38,248 nucleotides of DNA from JAYKJB01 sp035284745 [NCBI: Candidatus Sericytochromatia bacterium]. Its GTDB lineage: Bacteria; Cyanobacteriota; Sericytochromatia; S15B-MN24. The stretch spans positions 1-38,248 of the forward strand of contig JAYKIL010000038.1 of assembly GCA_035284745.1 (NCBI GenBank), read 5' to 3'. Of the stretch, positions 25,934 to 34,539 are shown in pieces; the first letter of the stretch is position 1, and the number at the start of each line of letters is the position of its first letter. A model generated the notes under the pieces. It was not told where the DNA came from and ran no database searches. It worked only from the letters and a program-made list of their open reading frames with translations. The position numbers were made by a program, and so were the translations under genes.

Positions 25934-26947
25934 GTGGACGAACACGTCCTGTTACTCGAAAGCGAAACAGTGGTTCGGGGTACCGTTGCGAAGATCCTGA
26001 CCAATGCCGGCTATCACGTTCACACCGCCCAAACAGCCGAGGAAGCTGCGCGGATGGCCGCGACGCTCCCGTCCCTGTCCGTTTTGGTGTCTGACGGCCG
26101 TCTGGGTCGCGGTGACGGCCCTGCCCAACTCCAAGAACTGCGCCGTTTGCATCCGAAAATGAGCACCGTCATCGTCGCGGGCGAGAGCGTCGCGCTGACT
26201 GATACTGCAGCCCGGTTAGCCCCTGACGAGGCGGCGAAGCTGTGGAGAGTGTCACCCATCCAATCGATGTCCCGTCCTTTCGAGGTTCACGCGTTAGCAG
26301 GCCGCATCGCGCAGACCATCGCTGAAACCTCTCGGCAACGGCATTTTGGAACTCGGCGCGAGCAACTGCACCAAGATGTGCTGAGGATGGTCGATTCTTT
26401 GGCTGAAGCACTCGAATCGCGGGACCCGTACACACACGGCCATTCCTTGCGCGTAGCAGATTACGCGGTCGCTATCGCGGAAGGGCTTGGGCTTTCTGCC
26501 AGGGAGCAGCAAATTCTCAAACACGGAGCGGCCTTGCACGACATCGGCAAGATTGCGGTGCGTCAAGAGGTGCTCCACAAGCCAGGGCGACTCAATGACG
26601 ATGAGTTTGAGCACATCAAAATCCACCCTGTGGTGGGTCGGGAAATTTTAGAACCTCTCGACGATTTCAAAATGATGTTGGACATCGTCTATCACCATCA
26701 CGAACGCATCGATGGGCGGGGTTACCCGGAGAATCTAAAGGGTGACAAAATCCCCTACATGGCTCAGATCGTGGCTGTCGCAGACACCTATGATGCGATG
26801 ACCAGCGATCGGCCATATCGGCAAGGGATGGCGCCGGAACGCGCCATCCGTGTGATGCGGGAAGTCAGCGGCGTGCAGTTGAACGGAGAATTCGTGGAAC
26901 GCTTGGCCTCTCACGTGTTACAACCGCCCGCGGCTGCCATCGCCTAG
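25934..26947 (+). CDS. Response regulator with HD-GYP domain (c-di-GMP phosphodiesterase)
   Basis: A 337-residue protein. An N-terminal receiver-like domain (about 4-130) has a possible phospho-acceptor Asp at about 54 (VLVSDGRLG), but the usual acidic pair is ESE and the conserved Lys is replaced (SMSRPF), so phosphorylation may be weak or lost. The C-terminal HD-GYP domain (about 150-330) is complete: HGHSLRVADYA, the HD pair in LHDIGKIA (about 202-203), HKPGRLNDDEFEHIKIHP and HHHERIDGRGYP with the GYP triplet at about 263-265. It should degrade cyclic di-GMP. GTG 25934 has GGGGAGG close upstream and places the receiver correctly; ATG 25898 is an alternative adding 12 residues. No sensor kinase is adjacent. 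Confidence 0.9.
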   Translation: MDEHVLLLESETVVRGTVAKILTNAGYHVHTAQTAEEAARMAATLPSLSVLVSDGRLGRGDGPAQLQELRRLHPKMSTVIVAGESVALTDTAARLAPDEAAKLWRVSPIQSMSRPFEVHALAGRIAQTIAETSRQRHFGTRREQLHQDVLRMVDSLAEALESRDPYTHGHSLRVADYAVAIAEGLGLSAREQQILKHGAALHDIGKIAVRQEVLHKPGRLNDDEFEHIKIHPVVGREILEPLDDFKMMLDIVYHHHERIDGRGYPENLKGDKIPYMAQIVAVADTYDAMTSDRPYRQGMAPERAIRVMREVSGVQLNGEFVERLASHVLQPPAAAIA

Positions 26948-26975
26948 ACGATTCCTCGCTCCATAAACCCTATGC

Positions 26976-27011
26976 AAAAAGACAGCCTCTCCGGGTGGCG
27001 GAGAGGCTGTC
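26976..27011 (-). terminator. Strong rho-independent terminator downstream of hutU
   Basis: A perfect 13-base stem, GACAGCCTCTCCG (26981-26993) with its complement (26999-27011), around a five-base loop. On the minus strand it is followed by five T (26980-26976). It lies about 190 bases beyond the hutU stop and also separates hutU from the convergent HD-GYP gene. The 187 bases between it and hutU show no supported gene. Confidence 0.8.
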
Positions 27012-27198
27012 CAACAAGTGGCATCGCTCAATTTGGAAACCGACCCCCGCACATCCGTGCGCTCGCGACGCCGTTCCGGTGGGCCCTCCTTGGCAGGACC
27101 GTTCCGAGGGATCACCATCAATTTATCGACAACGAGACGGAAAACTTAAGGCGAGCCCCCACCCTGCACAAAAGGTTGCAGGGAAGCCTTTCTCCACG

Positions 27199-28905
27199 TC
27201 ACGCCTCCCACATTGGGATACGAACCCCTTTGCTCCGCGCAGTCTCCTCAGCCTCCGCGTAGCCGGCATCCACGTGGCGAATGACACCCAACCCCGGGTC
27301 CGTGGTGAGCACGCGTTCGAGGCGAAGATGCGCTTCGGGTGTCCCGTCGGCCACAATGACCATCCCTGAGTGTAAGGAGTAGCCGATACCCACGCCACCG
27401 CCGTGGTGCAATGAGACCCAAGACGCGCCTCCCACGGCATTGAGCAAAGCATTCAGATACACCCAATCGGCCACCGCATCGGAACCATCCTTCATGGCTT
27501 CGGTCTCGCGATTCGGGGACGCCACGGAACCGCAATCCAAATGGTCACGCCCAATGACAATGGGGGCGGAGAGTTCACCCGAAGCCACCATTTGGTTGAT
27601 CAGACGACCTAACCGGGCACGTTCTCCGTAGCCCACCCAGCAGATGCGCGCAGGCAAGCCCTGGAAATGGACCTGCTCCGCTGCCATCGATATCCAATGA
27701 CACAGGGCCTCGTCCCCGGAAAATTCGCGCAGAATCATACGATCAATGGCCGCAATATCTGCGGGGTCGCCCGACAACGCCGCCCAACGAAAAGGGCCGC
27801 GTCCTTCGCAAAATTGAGGACGAATATAAGCGGGGACAAAGCCTGGATAATCGAACGCCTGCACCACGCCGTAATCCTTGGCAACCTGCCGCAAGTTGTT
27901 ACCGTAATCGAAGGCAATGGCCCCACGATCCTTCATCGCGAGAATACTTTGAACGTGAATCGCACACGCCTGTCCAACCGCTGCGGTGTAGGCCTCGGGT
28001 TGCGAGCGCCTCAAATGGCGAGCCTCGTCCACACTGAGGCCTGGAGGAATATATCCTGTCATTAAGTCGTGGGCACTCGTTTGATCCGTAACAACATCCG
28101 GAATCATCCCCAAACGAAGCATTTCCGGCAAAACAGCTGCCACATTCCCGGCCAAAGCAATCGACAATGGACGGCCTTCCCGCGCGGCCGCTTGGGCCTC
28201 TGCCCACGCCACCGACAGATCATCGTGCCGGACCTGCACATACCCTGTCTCGAGACGTCTTTGAATCCGTGTTTCATCCACCTCAATCGCCAGCACGACA
28301 CCGCCAGCCATCGTGACCGCCAGCGGCTGAGCGCCTCCCATACCGCCTAAACCGGCCGTCAGCGTAATGCGCCCTTTCAAGCTGCCGCCGAAATGCTGCC
28401 GGCCCACCGCGGCAAACGTTTCATAAGTGCCCTGCAGGATGCCCTGGGTCCCGATATAGATCCACGACCCCGCCGTCATTTGACCAAACATCATCAGGCC
28501 TTCTTTTTCCAACCGCCGAAATTCCTCCCAATGGGCCCAGTGAGGCACCAGGTTAGAATTCGCGATCAGCACCCGAGGGGCATCGGCGTGCGACAAAAAT
28601 CGCCCCACGGGCTTGCCTGACTGTATCAGCAAGGTCTCATCATTTTCGAGCGTCAGCAGCGCCTTCACGATGGCCCGCAAAGAGGGCCAGTTGCGGGCGG
28701 CTCGCCCACTGCCACCATACACCACCAGTTCCTCGGGGTGTTCCGCCACCTCAGGGTCCAAATTATTGAGCAGCATCCGCAAAGCCGCTTCTTGCACCCA
28801 GCCCTTGCAGTTCAGCGTGCGTCCCCGAGGGGCACGCAGCGGAATACGTTCCTCCCCCGCCAATAATTGCGGGATTCCCGTATCAGGCGTAAGGGCCGTG
28901 GTCAT
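27199..28905 (-). CDS. hutU: Urocanate hydratase
   Basis: A 568-residue NAD-dependent enzyme that hydrates urocanate to imidazolone propionate, the second step of histidine breakdown. Seen: [16 protein letters not shown], the NAD-binding glycine-rich block [22 protein letters not shown] region (about 175-196), [10 protein letters not shown], the active-site Cys block [15 protein letters not shown], and GREHLD-like [18 protein letters not shown]. Length matches the family (about 550-570). ATG 28905 has GGAGG eight bases upstream; an ORF extension to 28983 is not needed. No other hut gene (hutH, hutI, hutG) is in the window, so the pathway is dispersed. A possible promoter is at 28951-28979. 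Confidence 0.97.
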   Translation of the reverse strand: MTTALTPDTGIPQLLAGEERIPLRAPRGRTLNCKGWVQEAALRMLLNNLDPEVAEHPEELVVYGGSGRAARNWPSLRAIVKALLTLENDETLLIQSGKPVGRFLSHADAPRVLIANSNLVPHWAHWEEFRRLEKEGLMMFGQMTAGSWIYIGTQGILQGTYETFAAVGRQHFGGSLKGRITLTAGLGGMGGAQPLAVTMAGGVVLAIEVDETRIQRRLETGYVQVRHDDLSVAWAEAQAAAREGRPLSIALAGNVAAVLPEMLRLGMIPDVVTDQTSAHDLMTGYIPPGLSVDEARHLRRSQPEAYTAAVGQACAIHVQSILAMKDRGAIAFDYGNNLRQVAKDYGVVQAFDYPGFVPAYIRPQFCEGRGPFRWAALSGDPADIAAIDRMILREFSGDEALCHWISMAAEQVHFQGLPARICWVGYGERARLGRLINQMVASGELSAPIVIGRDHLDCGSVASPNRETEAMKDGSDAVADWVYLNALLNAVGGASWVSLHHGGGVGIGYSLHSGMVIVADGTPEAHLRLERVLTTDPGLGVIRHVDAGYAEAEETARSKGVRIPMWEA

Positions 28906-28950
28906 TGCAAAACCTCCAAACTTTTCTAGCCGTGACGACCATCGGGTACC

Positions 28951-28979
28951 ATCATAACCCTTCCCGACCCCAGAAAAAA
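28951..28979 (-). promoter_or_regulatory. Possible hutU promoter
   Basis: On the minus strand TATGAT (28956-28951) is a good -10 box, 17 bases after a poor TTTTTT -35 (28979-28974). It lies about 45 bases before the hutU start. The weak -35 suggests dependence on an activator, if it is used at all. Confidence 0.3.
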
Positions 28980-29188
28980 CCACGAAAACCGACCTCCAGA
29001 CAGAAAGAGAAGGGACCGAAGGAAAGCCAAGACAGCCCCCCAGCTATTGCGTTTCGCTATATCTATGGCATGATCATAGGGACAACCCTGTGATGGGTTG
29101 GCGGCCCTCTGAAAGGGTGTGCCCGTCGAAGGTCATCGGAGACCCCGCGGAGGCCCCCTACCTCTCAATGTTGAAGGAGCTCGAAGCG

Positions 29189-29968
29189 ATGAAGATCGTC
29201 GTGTCTCTCAAGGTTGTGCCTGATTACGAGCAGGTGCGCATGGCCCCTGGGGCCACCACGCTGGACGTCAGCAGTGTTCCTCGCGTCCCCTACACGTTCG
29301 ACGAGTTGGCCCTCGAAGCAGCTTTGCGTTTAAAGGATGCGGATTCCTCGTTGGAATTGGTTGTTGTTTCGCTCACGGCCGATGCCTCGAAGTCGCGCGA
29401 CGTGGTGAAAAAAGCGTTAGCGATGGGTGCTGACAAAGCCATCTTGGTGGAAGATGCGGCCCTGGCCGACGCAGACAGTCTGGCTCAGGCACAAGTCCTC
29501 GAGGCGGTGACGAATAAGCTGGGGGACGTAGGAGTTCTTACTTTTGGCATCCCTGGCATACAGGGAGAGGCGTTTTCTTCGGGTGCCGAAGTGGCAGGCC
29601 TGTTGGGCTGGCCGTTGGTGTCTTACGTCAGCGAGTACAAACTCTCAGGGACCCAGGCCGAGGCCGTGCGTCACGTTGAGAAGGGCAAGCAAACGGTGGA
29701 AGTGCCCACCCCTGCGGTCATCACGGTGGGCAAGTTCCAGTGGGATCCGCGCCTGCCAACCTTCAAGGGCATCATGGGCGCCAAGAACAAGCCGATGGAC
29801 ACCTGGTCGCTGGCCGATCTGGGTGTCGCGCTCGATGGGCACGCCGAGGTGAAAACCGCCGCGCTCGCAGCACCGGCCGCGCGGGGCGCGGGACGTCGCA
29901 TCGAAGGTGAAGCGGCAGACACGGCCAAAGAAGCCATTGCAGCCCTCAAGGGGCGGCAGTTCATTTAA
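29189..29968 (+). CDS. etfB: Electron transfer flavoprotein, beta subunit
   Basis: A 259-residue subunit of ETF, which takes electrons from acyl-CoA and other dehydrogenases. It begins MKIVVSLKVVPDYEQVRM as usual for EtfB, has the family segments PYTFDELALEAALRLKD and KKALAMGADKAILVED, and the AMP-binding region VLTFGIPGIQGEAFSSGAEVAG (families usually GxQ.xD). The C-terminal part contains the recognition-loop-like KNKPMDTWSLADLGV. Length fits (about 250-260). AAGGAG lies nine bases before ATG 29189, clearly favouring this start over an in-frame ATG at 29090. The etfA gene follows after 14 bases and the pair ends in a strong terminator. Confidence 0.95.
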   Translation: MKIVVSLKVVPDYEQVRMAPGATTLDVSSVPRVPYTFDELALEAALRLKDADSSLELVVVSLTADASKSRDVVKKALAMGADKAILVEDAALADADSLAQAQVLEAVTNKLGDVGVLTFGIPGIQGEAFSSGAEVAGLLGWPLVSYVSEYKLSGTQAEAVRHVEKGKQTVEVPTPAVITVGKFQWDPRLPTFKGIMGAKNKPMDTWSLADLGVALDGHAEVKTAALAAPAARGAGRRIEGEAADTAKEAIAALKGRQFI

Positions 29969-29982
29969 GAGAGGGAGAACCC

Positions 29983-30981
29983 ATGAGCAATTCAGGTATT
30001 TGGGTGGTTGCGGAACAACAGGGCAACGCCATCGACGGTACGACCCTCGAACTGCTGGGCAAAGCCTACGAACTCGGCCGTGCATCGGGGCAACCCGTTC
30101 ACGTATTTTTGCTGGGTCATGGCTTCACCTCTGCCGCCGCGAGCCTCGGCGATCGGGGAGCAGACCAGGTGTGGGCCCTTGACCACGCGGAGTTAGCGAC
30201 CTATCGGGCGGAATCTTTTGGGGCTGCGGTTGCCCATACATTGGGCGAACAAAAACCCTCATTGGCGCTCTTTTCTGCCACCAGCTCGGGACGAGATATG
30301 TCTGCCTATGCGGCAGCGGCGCTGAAGTCAGCGGTGGCGCCCGACGCGACGGGCATTATCGCAAACGAAGGACAGTTCAACATCACGCGGCCCATTTATG
30401 GCGGTAACGTACTGGCCACGCTCAGCACCGCGGGCACCACCGCGCTGGTTACTGTTTTGCCCAAGGCCTTCGAGGCCGCAGCCACCGGGGCCGGACGGGC
30501 GGGTACGCTCCAATCCGTAAACCTCGACCCCGCATTGCTGGCCGCGCGGGCGCAGGTGAAGAGCTTCGTGGAAGAAGTGGCATCTGGAAAAATTAACCTG
30601 ACAGATGCGGAGGTGGTTGTGGCCGGGGGCCGCGGCGTCGGTGGCGCCGACAAATTTGGCATCATTGAAGACCTGGCCCGCGCGTTGGGTGCGGCTGTGG
30701 GTGCCTCGCGTGCCGTAACAGACGCCGGCTGGCGGCCAGCCAACGAGCAAATCGGCCAGACAGGCGTCACCGTCAAGCCCAAGCTGTACATTGCCGCCGG
30801 CATCTCGGGCGCGGTCCAACACTGGGTGGGTATGAAAGAGGCCGGGTATATCGTCGCCATCAACACCGATGCTGACGCGCCCATTATGAAACAGGCGGAC
30901 CTTGCCATCGTGGGCGACCTTTTCAAGGTGATTCCTGAAATGGTGAAGGAAATTAATGCCGCCAAGGGTGTGGCTGCGTAA
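29983..30981 (+). CDS. etfA: Electron transfer flavoprotein, alpha subunit
   Basis: A 332-residue FAD-binding subunit of ETF. The N-terminal domain starts GIWVVAEQQGNAIDGTTLELLGKA and includes FSATSSGRDMSAYAAAAL. The C-terminal FAD domain has AGGRGVGGADKFGIIEDLA, GASRAVTDAGWRPANEQIGQ and TGVTVKPKLYIAAGISGAVQH, then AINTDADAPIMKQADLAIVGD, all diagnostic of EtfA. Length fits (about 310-335). GAGGGAG lies just before ATG 29983. With etfB 14 bases upstream it forms the heterodimer; electrons usually go on to ETF-ubiquinone oxidoreductase, not found here. A partner dehydrogenase is also not encoded nearby. Confidence 0.96.
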   Translation: MSNSGIWVVAEQQGNAIDGTTLELLGKAYELGRASGQPVHVFLLGHGFTSAAASLGDRGADQVWALDHAELATYRAESFGAAVAHTLGEQKPSLALFSATSSGRDMSAYAAAALKSAVAPDATGIIANEGQFNITRPIYGGNVLATLSTAGTTALVTVLPKAFEAAATGAGRAGTLQSVNLDPALLAARAQVKSFVEEVASGKINLTDAEVVVAGGRGVGGADKFGIIEDLARALGAAVGASRAVTDAGWRPANEQIGQTGVTVKPKLYIAAGISGAVQHWVGMKEAGYIVAINTDADAPIMKQADLAIVGDLFKVIPEMVKEINAAKGVAA

Positions 30982-30993
30982 ACCGAACCGTTG

Positions 30994-31028
30994 AAACGCC
31001 CGGGCCGTGTGGCTCGGGCGTTTTTTTT
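30994..31028 (+). terminator. Rho-independent terminator of etfBA
   Basis: A 13-base stem with one G-T pair (30994-31006 with 31011-31023), loop GTGT, followed by a run of eight T (31021-31028). It starts 12 bases beyond the etfA stop. Confidence 0.9.
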
Positions 31029-31177
31029 AATGGCGCCTGGCTGCAGAGCACGCTTCTGAATAGCATGGCCAGCTTGTTTCGCGTTCCAAGGGTCTTACGT
31101 GTTTGCCTCACAGAGCGCGAGGAATACAGGGAGCCAGTGTAAACCCTCATCATTAGTTGCTTCTAGGAATCGGTCCA

Positions 31178-31195
31178 GATAAGAACGATTATCTT
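31178..31195. promoter_or_regulatory. Inverted repeat AGATAA-6-TTATCT
   Basis: An 18-base palindrome overlapping the possible -10 box of the candidate small RNA. The half-sites resemble those at 997-1012. If it is an operator it would block that promoter; this is inference. Confidence 0.25.
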
Positions 31196-31363
31196 GCCAT
31201 CTTGGTGGCCCCAAGCACATCCGCAGGCTGAAGCCCGCCGATCGCGGGTTTTGTTGGCGCTCTCAGGGCGCGTGCTGTGCCAAAGCTTCAGGCCTTGGCA
31301 GAGCCACCCGCCGGCCAAACTGGCGCATGATGATCGTCAAGAACTCCGTACGGCCCTCGGCCA

Positions 31364-31387
31364 GACCCGCTTCCCGGGTTTCTTTTT
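31364..31387 (+). terminator. Rho-independent terminator without an upstream gene
   Basis: GACCCG (31364-31369) pairs with CGGGTT (31375-31380), with one G-T pair, and is followed by TCTTTTT. On the plus strand there is no supported gene between it and the etfA terminator, so it suggests an independent short transcript. Confidence 0.5.
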
Positions 31388-31458
31388 AAATGCAGAGCAG
31401 GCTGCGACTGCGAGTTGAAGTCGCAGTCACAAAGAGGCCCAGCGAGCACCCCTTCGCG

Positions 31459-33603
31459 CTATTGCGGTGTGGGAAGGCGGATAACCGAGGGCACCAAGCT
31501 GTTCAAGACAGTAAAAACCACGCTTCCCGGCCGGGACAAGGCACCACCACGGAACTGCGGTGACACTGTCGGGTCCGCAGGGATGGAGGCAAAGGCCTGG
31601 GGCGCCACCGTCGCCCCACTGGCGGGATAATCTACGTAGTACGCTGTGCCGTCAGTCGACACATACAGGCGATTGCCATCAGGCGCCAAAGCCACGGCGC
31701 CGTAAGTATCCCCGTTGGCGATCGTAGCGATGACGGTGGCCGCGGCGGTCGTGCCATCATCCGAGTAGCGTAACAGCCTGCCGCTTCGCGACATCCAATA
31801 CACGCGGGTCGCTGTTCCGTTCGCGTCCACAGCCAGGTTCCACGCACCCCGCGGCGCCTCATTCCCCGGTATGCTTGACAGTTGCAAGGGACTGCCTCCC
31901 ACGGCCATGGTTTGCGAGGCCGCATCGTCCAAGTCTCCCGTCAAAGGCCACGAACGAATAAAGCCGTCGCCAGGGTTTCCAGAAGCGTTGCTGAGTTGCC
32001 AAAAGCGTCCTCCTGAGACCACACCACCAGCGGCGCGCAGACCCACCGCGCCCGAGGCCTCCAGCGTGTAGGTGGCGAGGCTGTTGTCCCAAGCAAAGCG
32101 GGCCACGCAAGGCTGTTGTAGGCCGCCCCAATTGTCCACACTCACCAGGATGGTGGTTGTGCTGTCGTCGACGGCCGCCACCCCCACGAGATAGGCCGTG
32201 ACTCCCGGCAGGGCAAAGCTGACCGGCTCGGAATCGCCACGCGCAGACAGGCGAAAAAGCCTGGTACTCGAAGAAGCAGTGTCCGTCACCAAGATGGCAT
32301 CCCGCAGACCGGGTGGGATGTCAACGCGGTTTCCATAAAAGCCGACGCCAAGTGCGCTGTTGATCCCGCCCCAGCTACGCAGAGAATCCAATCCTGGTGG
32401 GGGTGCAGGCGGGGGGCCACCCCCGCTGCCGCCTGGGCTGGAGGGCACGAAATGGCTGGTCACCACGCCGCCCAGCTTGATGGGGTTGCGTTGCCCGCTG
32501 AAGCCCAGCAGGCCACTGGGGCTGATCACCACGCGGTCTAAAGGGAAATCCCGCGCCACGATAGGCGCCAGGCCCTCCCGAGCCACCAAGGTCTGGGCCG
32601 CCAGCGCCAAAAGCTCCGCCTGCACAGCCTTGAAGAGGCTATCAAACACGCCCAGGTTCGTCACCGCTGTGCGGAAGTTCTCCAACTGGCTGGTCTCGCC
32701 TGCGCTGTTGACGGCCCCTACCAGGCGCGCCGCAGCATCCGACTTGTCCAGGGATGGACTGATCCCGCGGAGGCCAGGGATGGCCGAGAGCGGGGACTTG
32801 TCCAGGGATGGACTGATCCCGCGGAGGCCAGGGATGGCCGAGAGCGGGGACTTATCCAGGGCTTCTTCCACTTCCTGTGCTGCCTTGCGCGCGGCTTCCA
32901 GCACCGCGGCCTGCCGCTCGGCACTGGCAACCTCCGGCAACTGGAAGGTCAACTTCAAAGCCCCTTCAAAGGCCTGGGTCGCCGCCGTGGTGGCAGGCGA
33001 CAGCCGCAGCCGGATGGTCACCGTCACCGCTGTGCCCTGCTGCAACTGGTAGCTCGCCGTCGTAGGCGTGTCAGCGCCAATGGCCTGACCACGGTTGTTG
33101 AACAGAGCCGTGAAGGTCTGATTGCCCTTGGTGGCCACCAGTTTTACAACCTGACCCTCGTTCAACTTGGGAAATTCAAGAGGTTGTCCAGGGATGGACT
33201 GATCTTGCAAAGGCCAAGGATGGCCGAGAGCAAGATCGAAGGCACCCTTGGCGTCAGTCTTGTGGGTGGAGAGCAGCTTCAAGCCCGTGGGAACATCACT
33301 CCAGGGCGTCAGTACAATCGCCTTGCCGGTCGCCACGTCCACCGCAGTCAGACTGGCGTCTGTCACCGGCGTGTCGTTGAACAGCACCACGCCCGTCAGG
33401 CGCAAACGCGCATCGTTGGAGATGGGCGGAGCAGCAGGCAATTCAGGTGCGGGCGCGGGTTTCACGCTGGCAGGCGCCGGAGTGCCCGGCGGGGCCGTTG
33501 CCACCGGGGTGCCTGCGGGCGCGGGGCTCGTTACGGGGGCAACGCAACTCGAAAGCGCGGCCATCAGAGCCGTAGAAGCCAACAGTTTACGACGCACGGA
33601 CAC
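31459..33603 (-). CDS. Large predicted lipoprotein, unknown
   Basis: A 714-residue protein. Residues 1-20 (MSVRRKLLASTALMAALSSC) form a lipoprotein signal with a good lipobox LSSC, Cys20 being the lipid site. A Pro/Ala-rich linker follows (to about 60), then a beta domain like a carboxypeptidase regulatory domain (about 65-130), a helical region (about 205-330), a Gly/Pro linker (about 390-405), and a C-terminal half with repeated beta segments resembling a beta-propeller (NRLYVSTDGTAYYVDYP). I recognise no full-length family. Two tandem 54-base repeats encode residues about 252-287, and a diverged copy encodes about 122-140 in another frame. GTG 33603 is chosen for AAAGGA nine bases upstream; GTG seven codons earlier is also possible. 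Confidence 0.8.
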   Translation of the reverse strand: MSVRRKLLASTALMAALSSCVAPVTSPAPAGTPVATAPPGTPAPASVKPAPAPELPAAPPISNDARLRLTGVVLFNDTPVTDASLTAVDVATGKAIVLTPWSDVPTGLKLLSTHKTDAKGAFDLALGHPWPLQDQSIPGQPLEFPKLNEGQVVKLVATKGNQTFTALFNNRGQAIGADTPTTASYQLQQGTAVTVTIRLRLSPATTAATQAFEGALKLTFQLPEVASAERQAAVLEAARKAAQEVEEALDKSPLSAIPGLRGISPSLDKSPLSAIPGLRGISPSLDKSDAAARLVGAVNSAGETSQLENFRTAVTNLGVFDSLFKAVQAELLALAAQTLVAREGLAPIVARDFPLDRVVISPSGLLGFSGQRNPIKLGGVVTSHFVPSSPGGSGGGPPPAPPPGLDSLRSWGGINSALGVGFYGNRVDIPPGLRDAILVTDTASSSTRLFRLSARGDSEPVSFALPGVTAYLVGVAAVDDSTTTILVSVDNWGGLQQPCVARFAWDNSLATYTLEASGAVGLRAAGGVVSGGRFWQLSNASGNPGDGFIRSWPLTGDLDDAASQTMAVGGSPLQLSSIPGNEAPRGAWNLAVDANGTATRVYWMSRSGRLLRYSDDGTTAAATVIATIANGDTYGAVALAPDGNRLYVSTDGTAYYVDYPASGATVAPQAFASIPADPTVSPQFRGGALSRPGSVVFTVLNSLVPSVIRLPTPQ
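32741..32848. repeat. Tandem pair of a 54-base structured repeat
   Basis: Two exact 54-base copies (32741-32794, 32795-32848), followed by the first bases of a third. Each contains hairpins GTCCA-GGGA-TGGAC and GGCCA-GGGA-TGGCC, the second enclosed by an outer stem CCCGC/GCGGG. Being 18 codons long, the units keep the lipoprotein gene in frame and add DKSPLSAIPGLRGISPSL twice. Confidence 0.9.
33184..33237. repeat. Diverged third copy of the structured repeat
   Basis: Matches the tandem copies over GTCCAGGGATGGACTGAT and in the second hairpin, but the outer stem is GATCTTGC/GCAAGATC instead of CCCGC/GCGGG: both sides have changed so that pairing is kept. It is read in a different frame of the same gene (GHPWPL instead of SAIPGL). 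Confidence 0.85.
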
Positions 33604-33651
33604 TGGGCAAGGTCCTTTCCACACGGAGGGCTCCAGCTAACCCTGAGGAAA

Positions 33652-34539
33652 TCAGTACCCTTCGAGCGCGCGGCGATCCGCTTCCAGCGCCGCGCGCAGG
33701 GCCTCGACACACACCGTGCCATCCTCGGCGCGCTGGTTCATAAACAGTACAAAGGTCTGCAGCGAGTCCGCCGCCACGCGCCGCGACGAGGTGCCCAGAG
33801 CAGCCGTCTTGCGACGCACCGGCCGGCCCGCAGGCGCAGCGGCCTTCACCAGGGCCTTCACGCGCGCATCGACGTGCGCCACCGACACGCCTTCACGCAA
33901 AATCTCGTCAATCAACCCAGCCTGCGCTTCTTCCGGCGCTTGAATCACCACACTGGCGTGCCGCGGCGTGAAGGGCCGGTGGGTCTTGCCCTCTGCACCG
34001 GCCACCTGTTGTTCCAACGCATCTTGGAACACGGCCGGCAACCTCAGCAAGCGCACGCGATGATCCACCCACGCCTTGTTCTTGCCAAGTCGTTCTCCCA
34101 GCGTCGCATACGACCACCCCGTGGCATCGAGCAGGGCCTTGAGCGCCCGCGCTTCTTCCATCGGCGTGATGTCCTCGCGCAGCACATTCTCCACCAGCCC
34201 CAATTCCAGGGCCGCCTGGTCGTCCAGTTCCCGCACCAGCACGGGAACCTCGAGCAGGCCAGCCTGATTGGCCGCCAGCCAGCGACGTTCGCCCGCCACA
34301 ATCTGCCAGTGCCCGGTGTCTTTGGGATGGGGGCGCACCAGCAGGGGCTGCAACACCCCGTGGGTCTTGATGCTGGTCGCCAACTCCTCAAGTGCTGTCG
34401 CTTCGAAAAACTTACGAGGCTGCCCCGGATTAGGCACCAGCCTGTCTAACGGCAACTTCCGCTTCTCCGCCCCGGCCCCCGCTTGCAGGCGCGCTTGGGT
34501 GATATTCAACAGTTGATCCCAGGTTCCTGGATCAGGCAT
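33652..34539 (-). CDS. ParB/Spo0J-family DNA-binding protein
   Basis: A 295-residue protein of the ParB superfamily. The N-terminal ParB/Srx fold has RLVPNPGQPRKFFEATALEE-type sequence, LLVRPHP and the nucleotide-contacting GERR (83-86). LVENVLREDITPMEEARALK (about 115-134) and a helix-turn-helix (about 141-168, YATLGERLGKNKAWVDHR) follow, matching proteins that bind parS-like sites and CTP. The C-terminal part is Ala/Arg-rich and could dimerise. The start ATG 34539 overlaps the upstream ATPase stop by eight bases, so translation is coupled. No ParA is in view. It may act in chromosome or plasmid segregation or as a nucleoid-occlusion-type regulator. Confidence 0.9.
   Translation of the reverse strand: MPDPGTWDQLLNITQARLQAGAGAEKRKLPLDRLVPNPGQPRKFFEATALEELATSIKTHGVLQPLLVRPHPKDTGHWQIVAGERRWLAANQAGLLEVPVLVRELDDQAALELGLVENVLREDITPMEEARALKALLDATGWSYATLGERLGKNKAWVDHRVRLLRLPAVFQDALEQQVAGAEGKTHRPFTPRHASVVIQAPEEAQAGLIDEILREGVSVAHVDARVKALVKAAAPAGRPVRRKTAALGTSSRRVAADSLQTFVLFMNQRAEDGTVCVEALRAALEADRRALEGY

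Larger units (their letters stand above)
31029..31458. other. Hairpin-rich intergenic stretch, possible small RNA
   Basis: 430 bases without a convincing gene. On the plus strand: a possible promoter (TTGCTT 31158-31163, 17 bases, weak TAAGAA), hairpins such as TGCCAA...TTGGCA around 31275-31300, and a terminator at 31364-31387. A transcript of about 190-200 bases could fit between them. It matches none of the RNAs I checked by eye (RNase P, tmRNA, SRP RNA). A second stem, CTGCGACT/AGTCGCAG (31402-31409 with 31419-31426), has no T tract. Confidence 0.35.

Noticed and set aside
26918-27121. Minus-strand ORF of 67 residues beyond hutU
   Set aside because: Its second half is the translation of the terminator hairpin, and no family is recognised.
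31095-31220. Minus-strand frame of 41 codons with fairly protein-like sequence
   Set aside because: No ribosome binding site and no recognisable pattern; too short to support without conservation.
31320-31390. Short plus-strand frame with a MIVKN motif resembling a ribosomal protein L10 segment
   Set aside because: The match is only a few residues and the flanking sequence does not continue it.
33184-34449. Plus-strand ORF of 421 residues opposite the ParB-like and lipoprotein genes
   Set aside because: It crosses two supported genes, and its composition (His, Arg, Gln) is that of a shadow frame.
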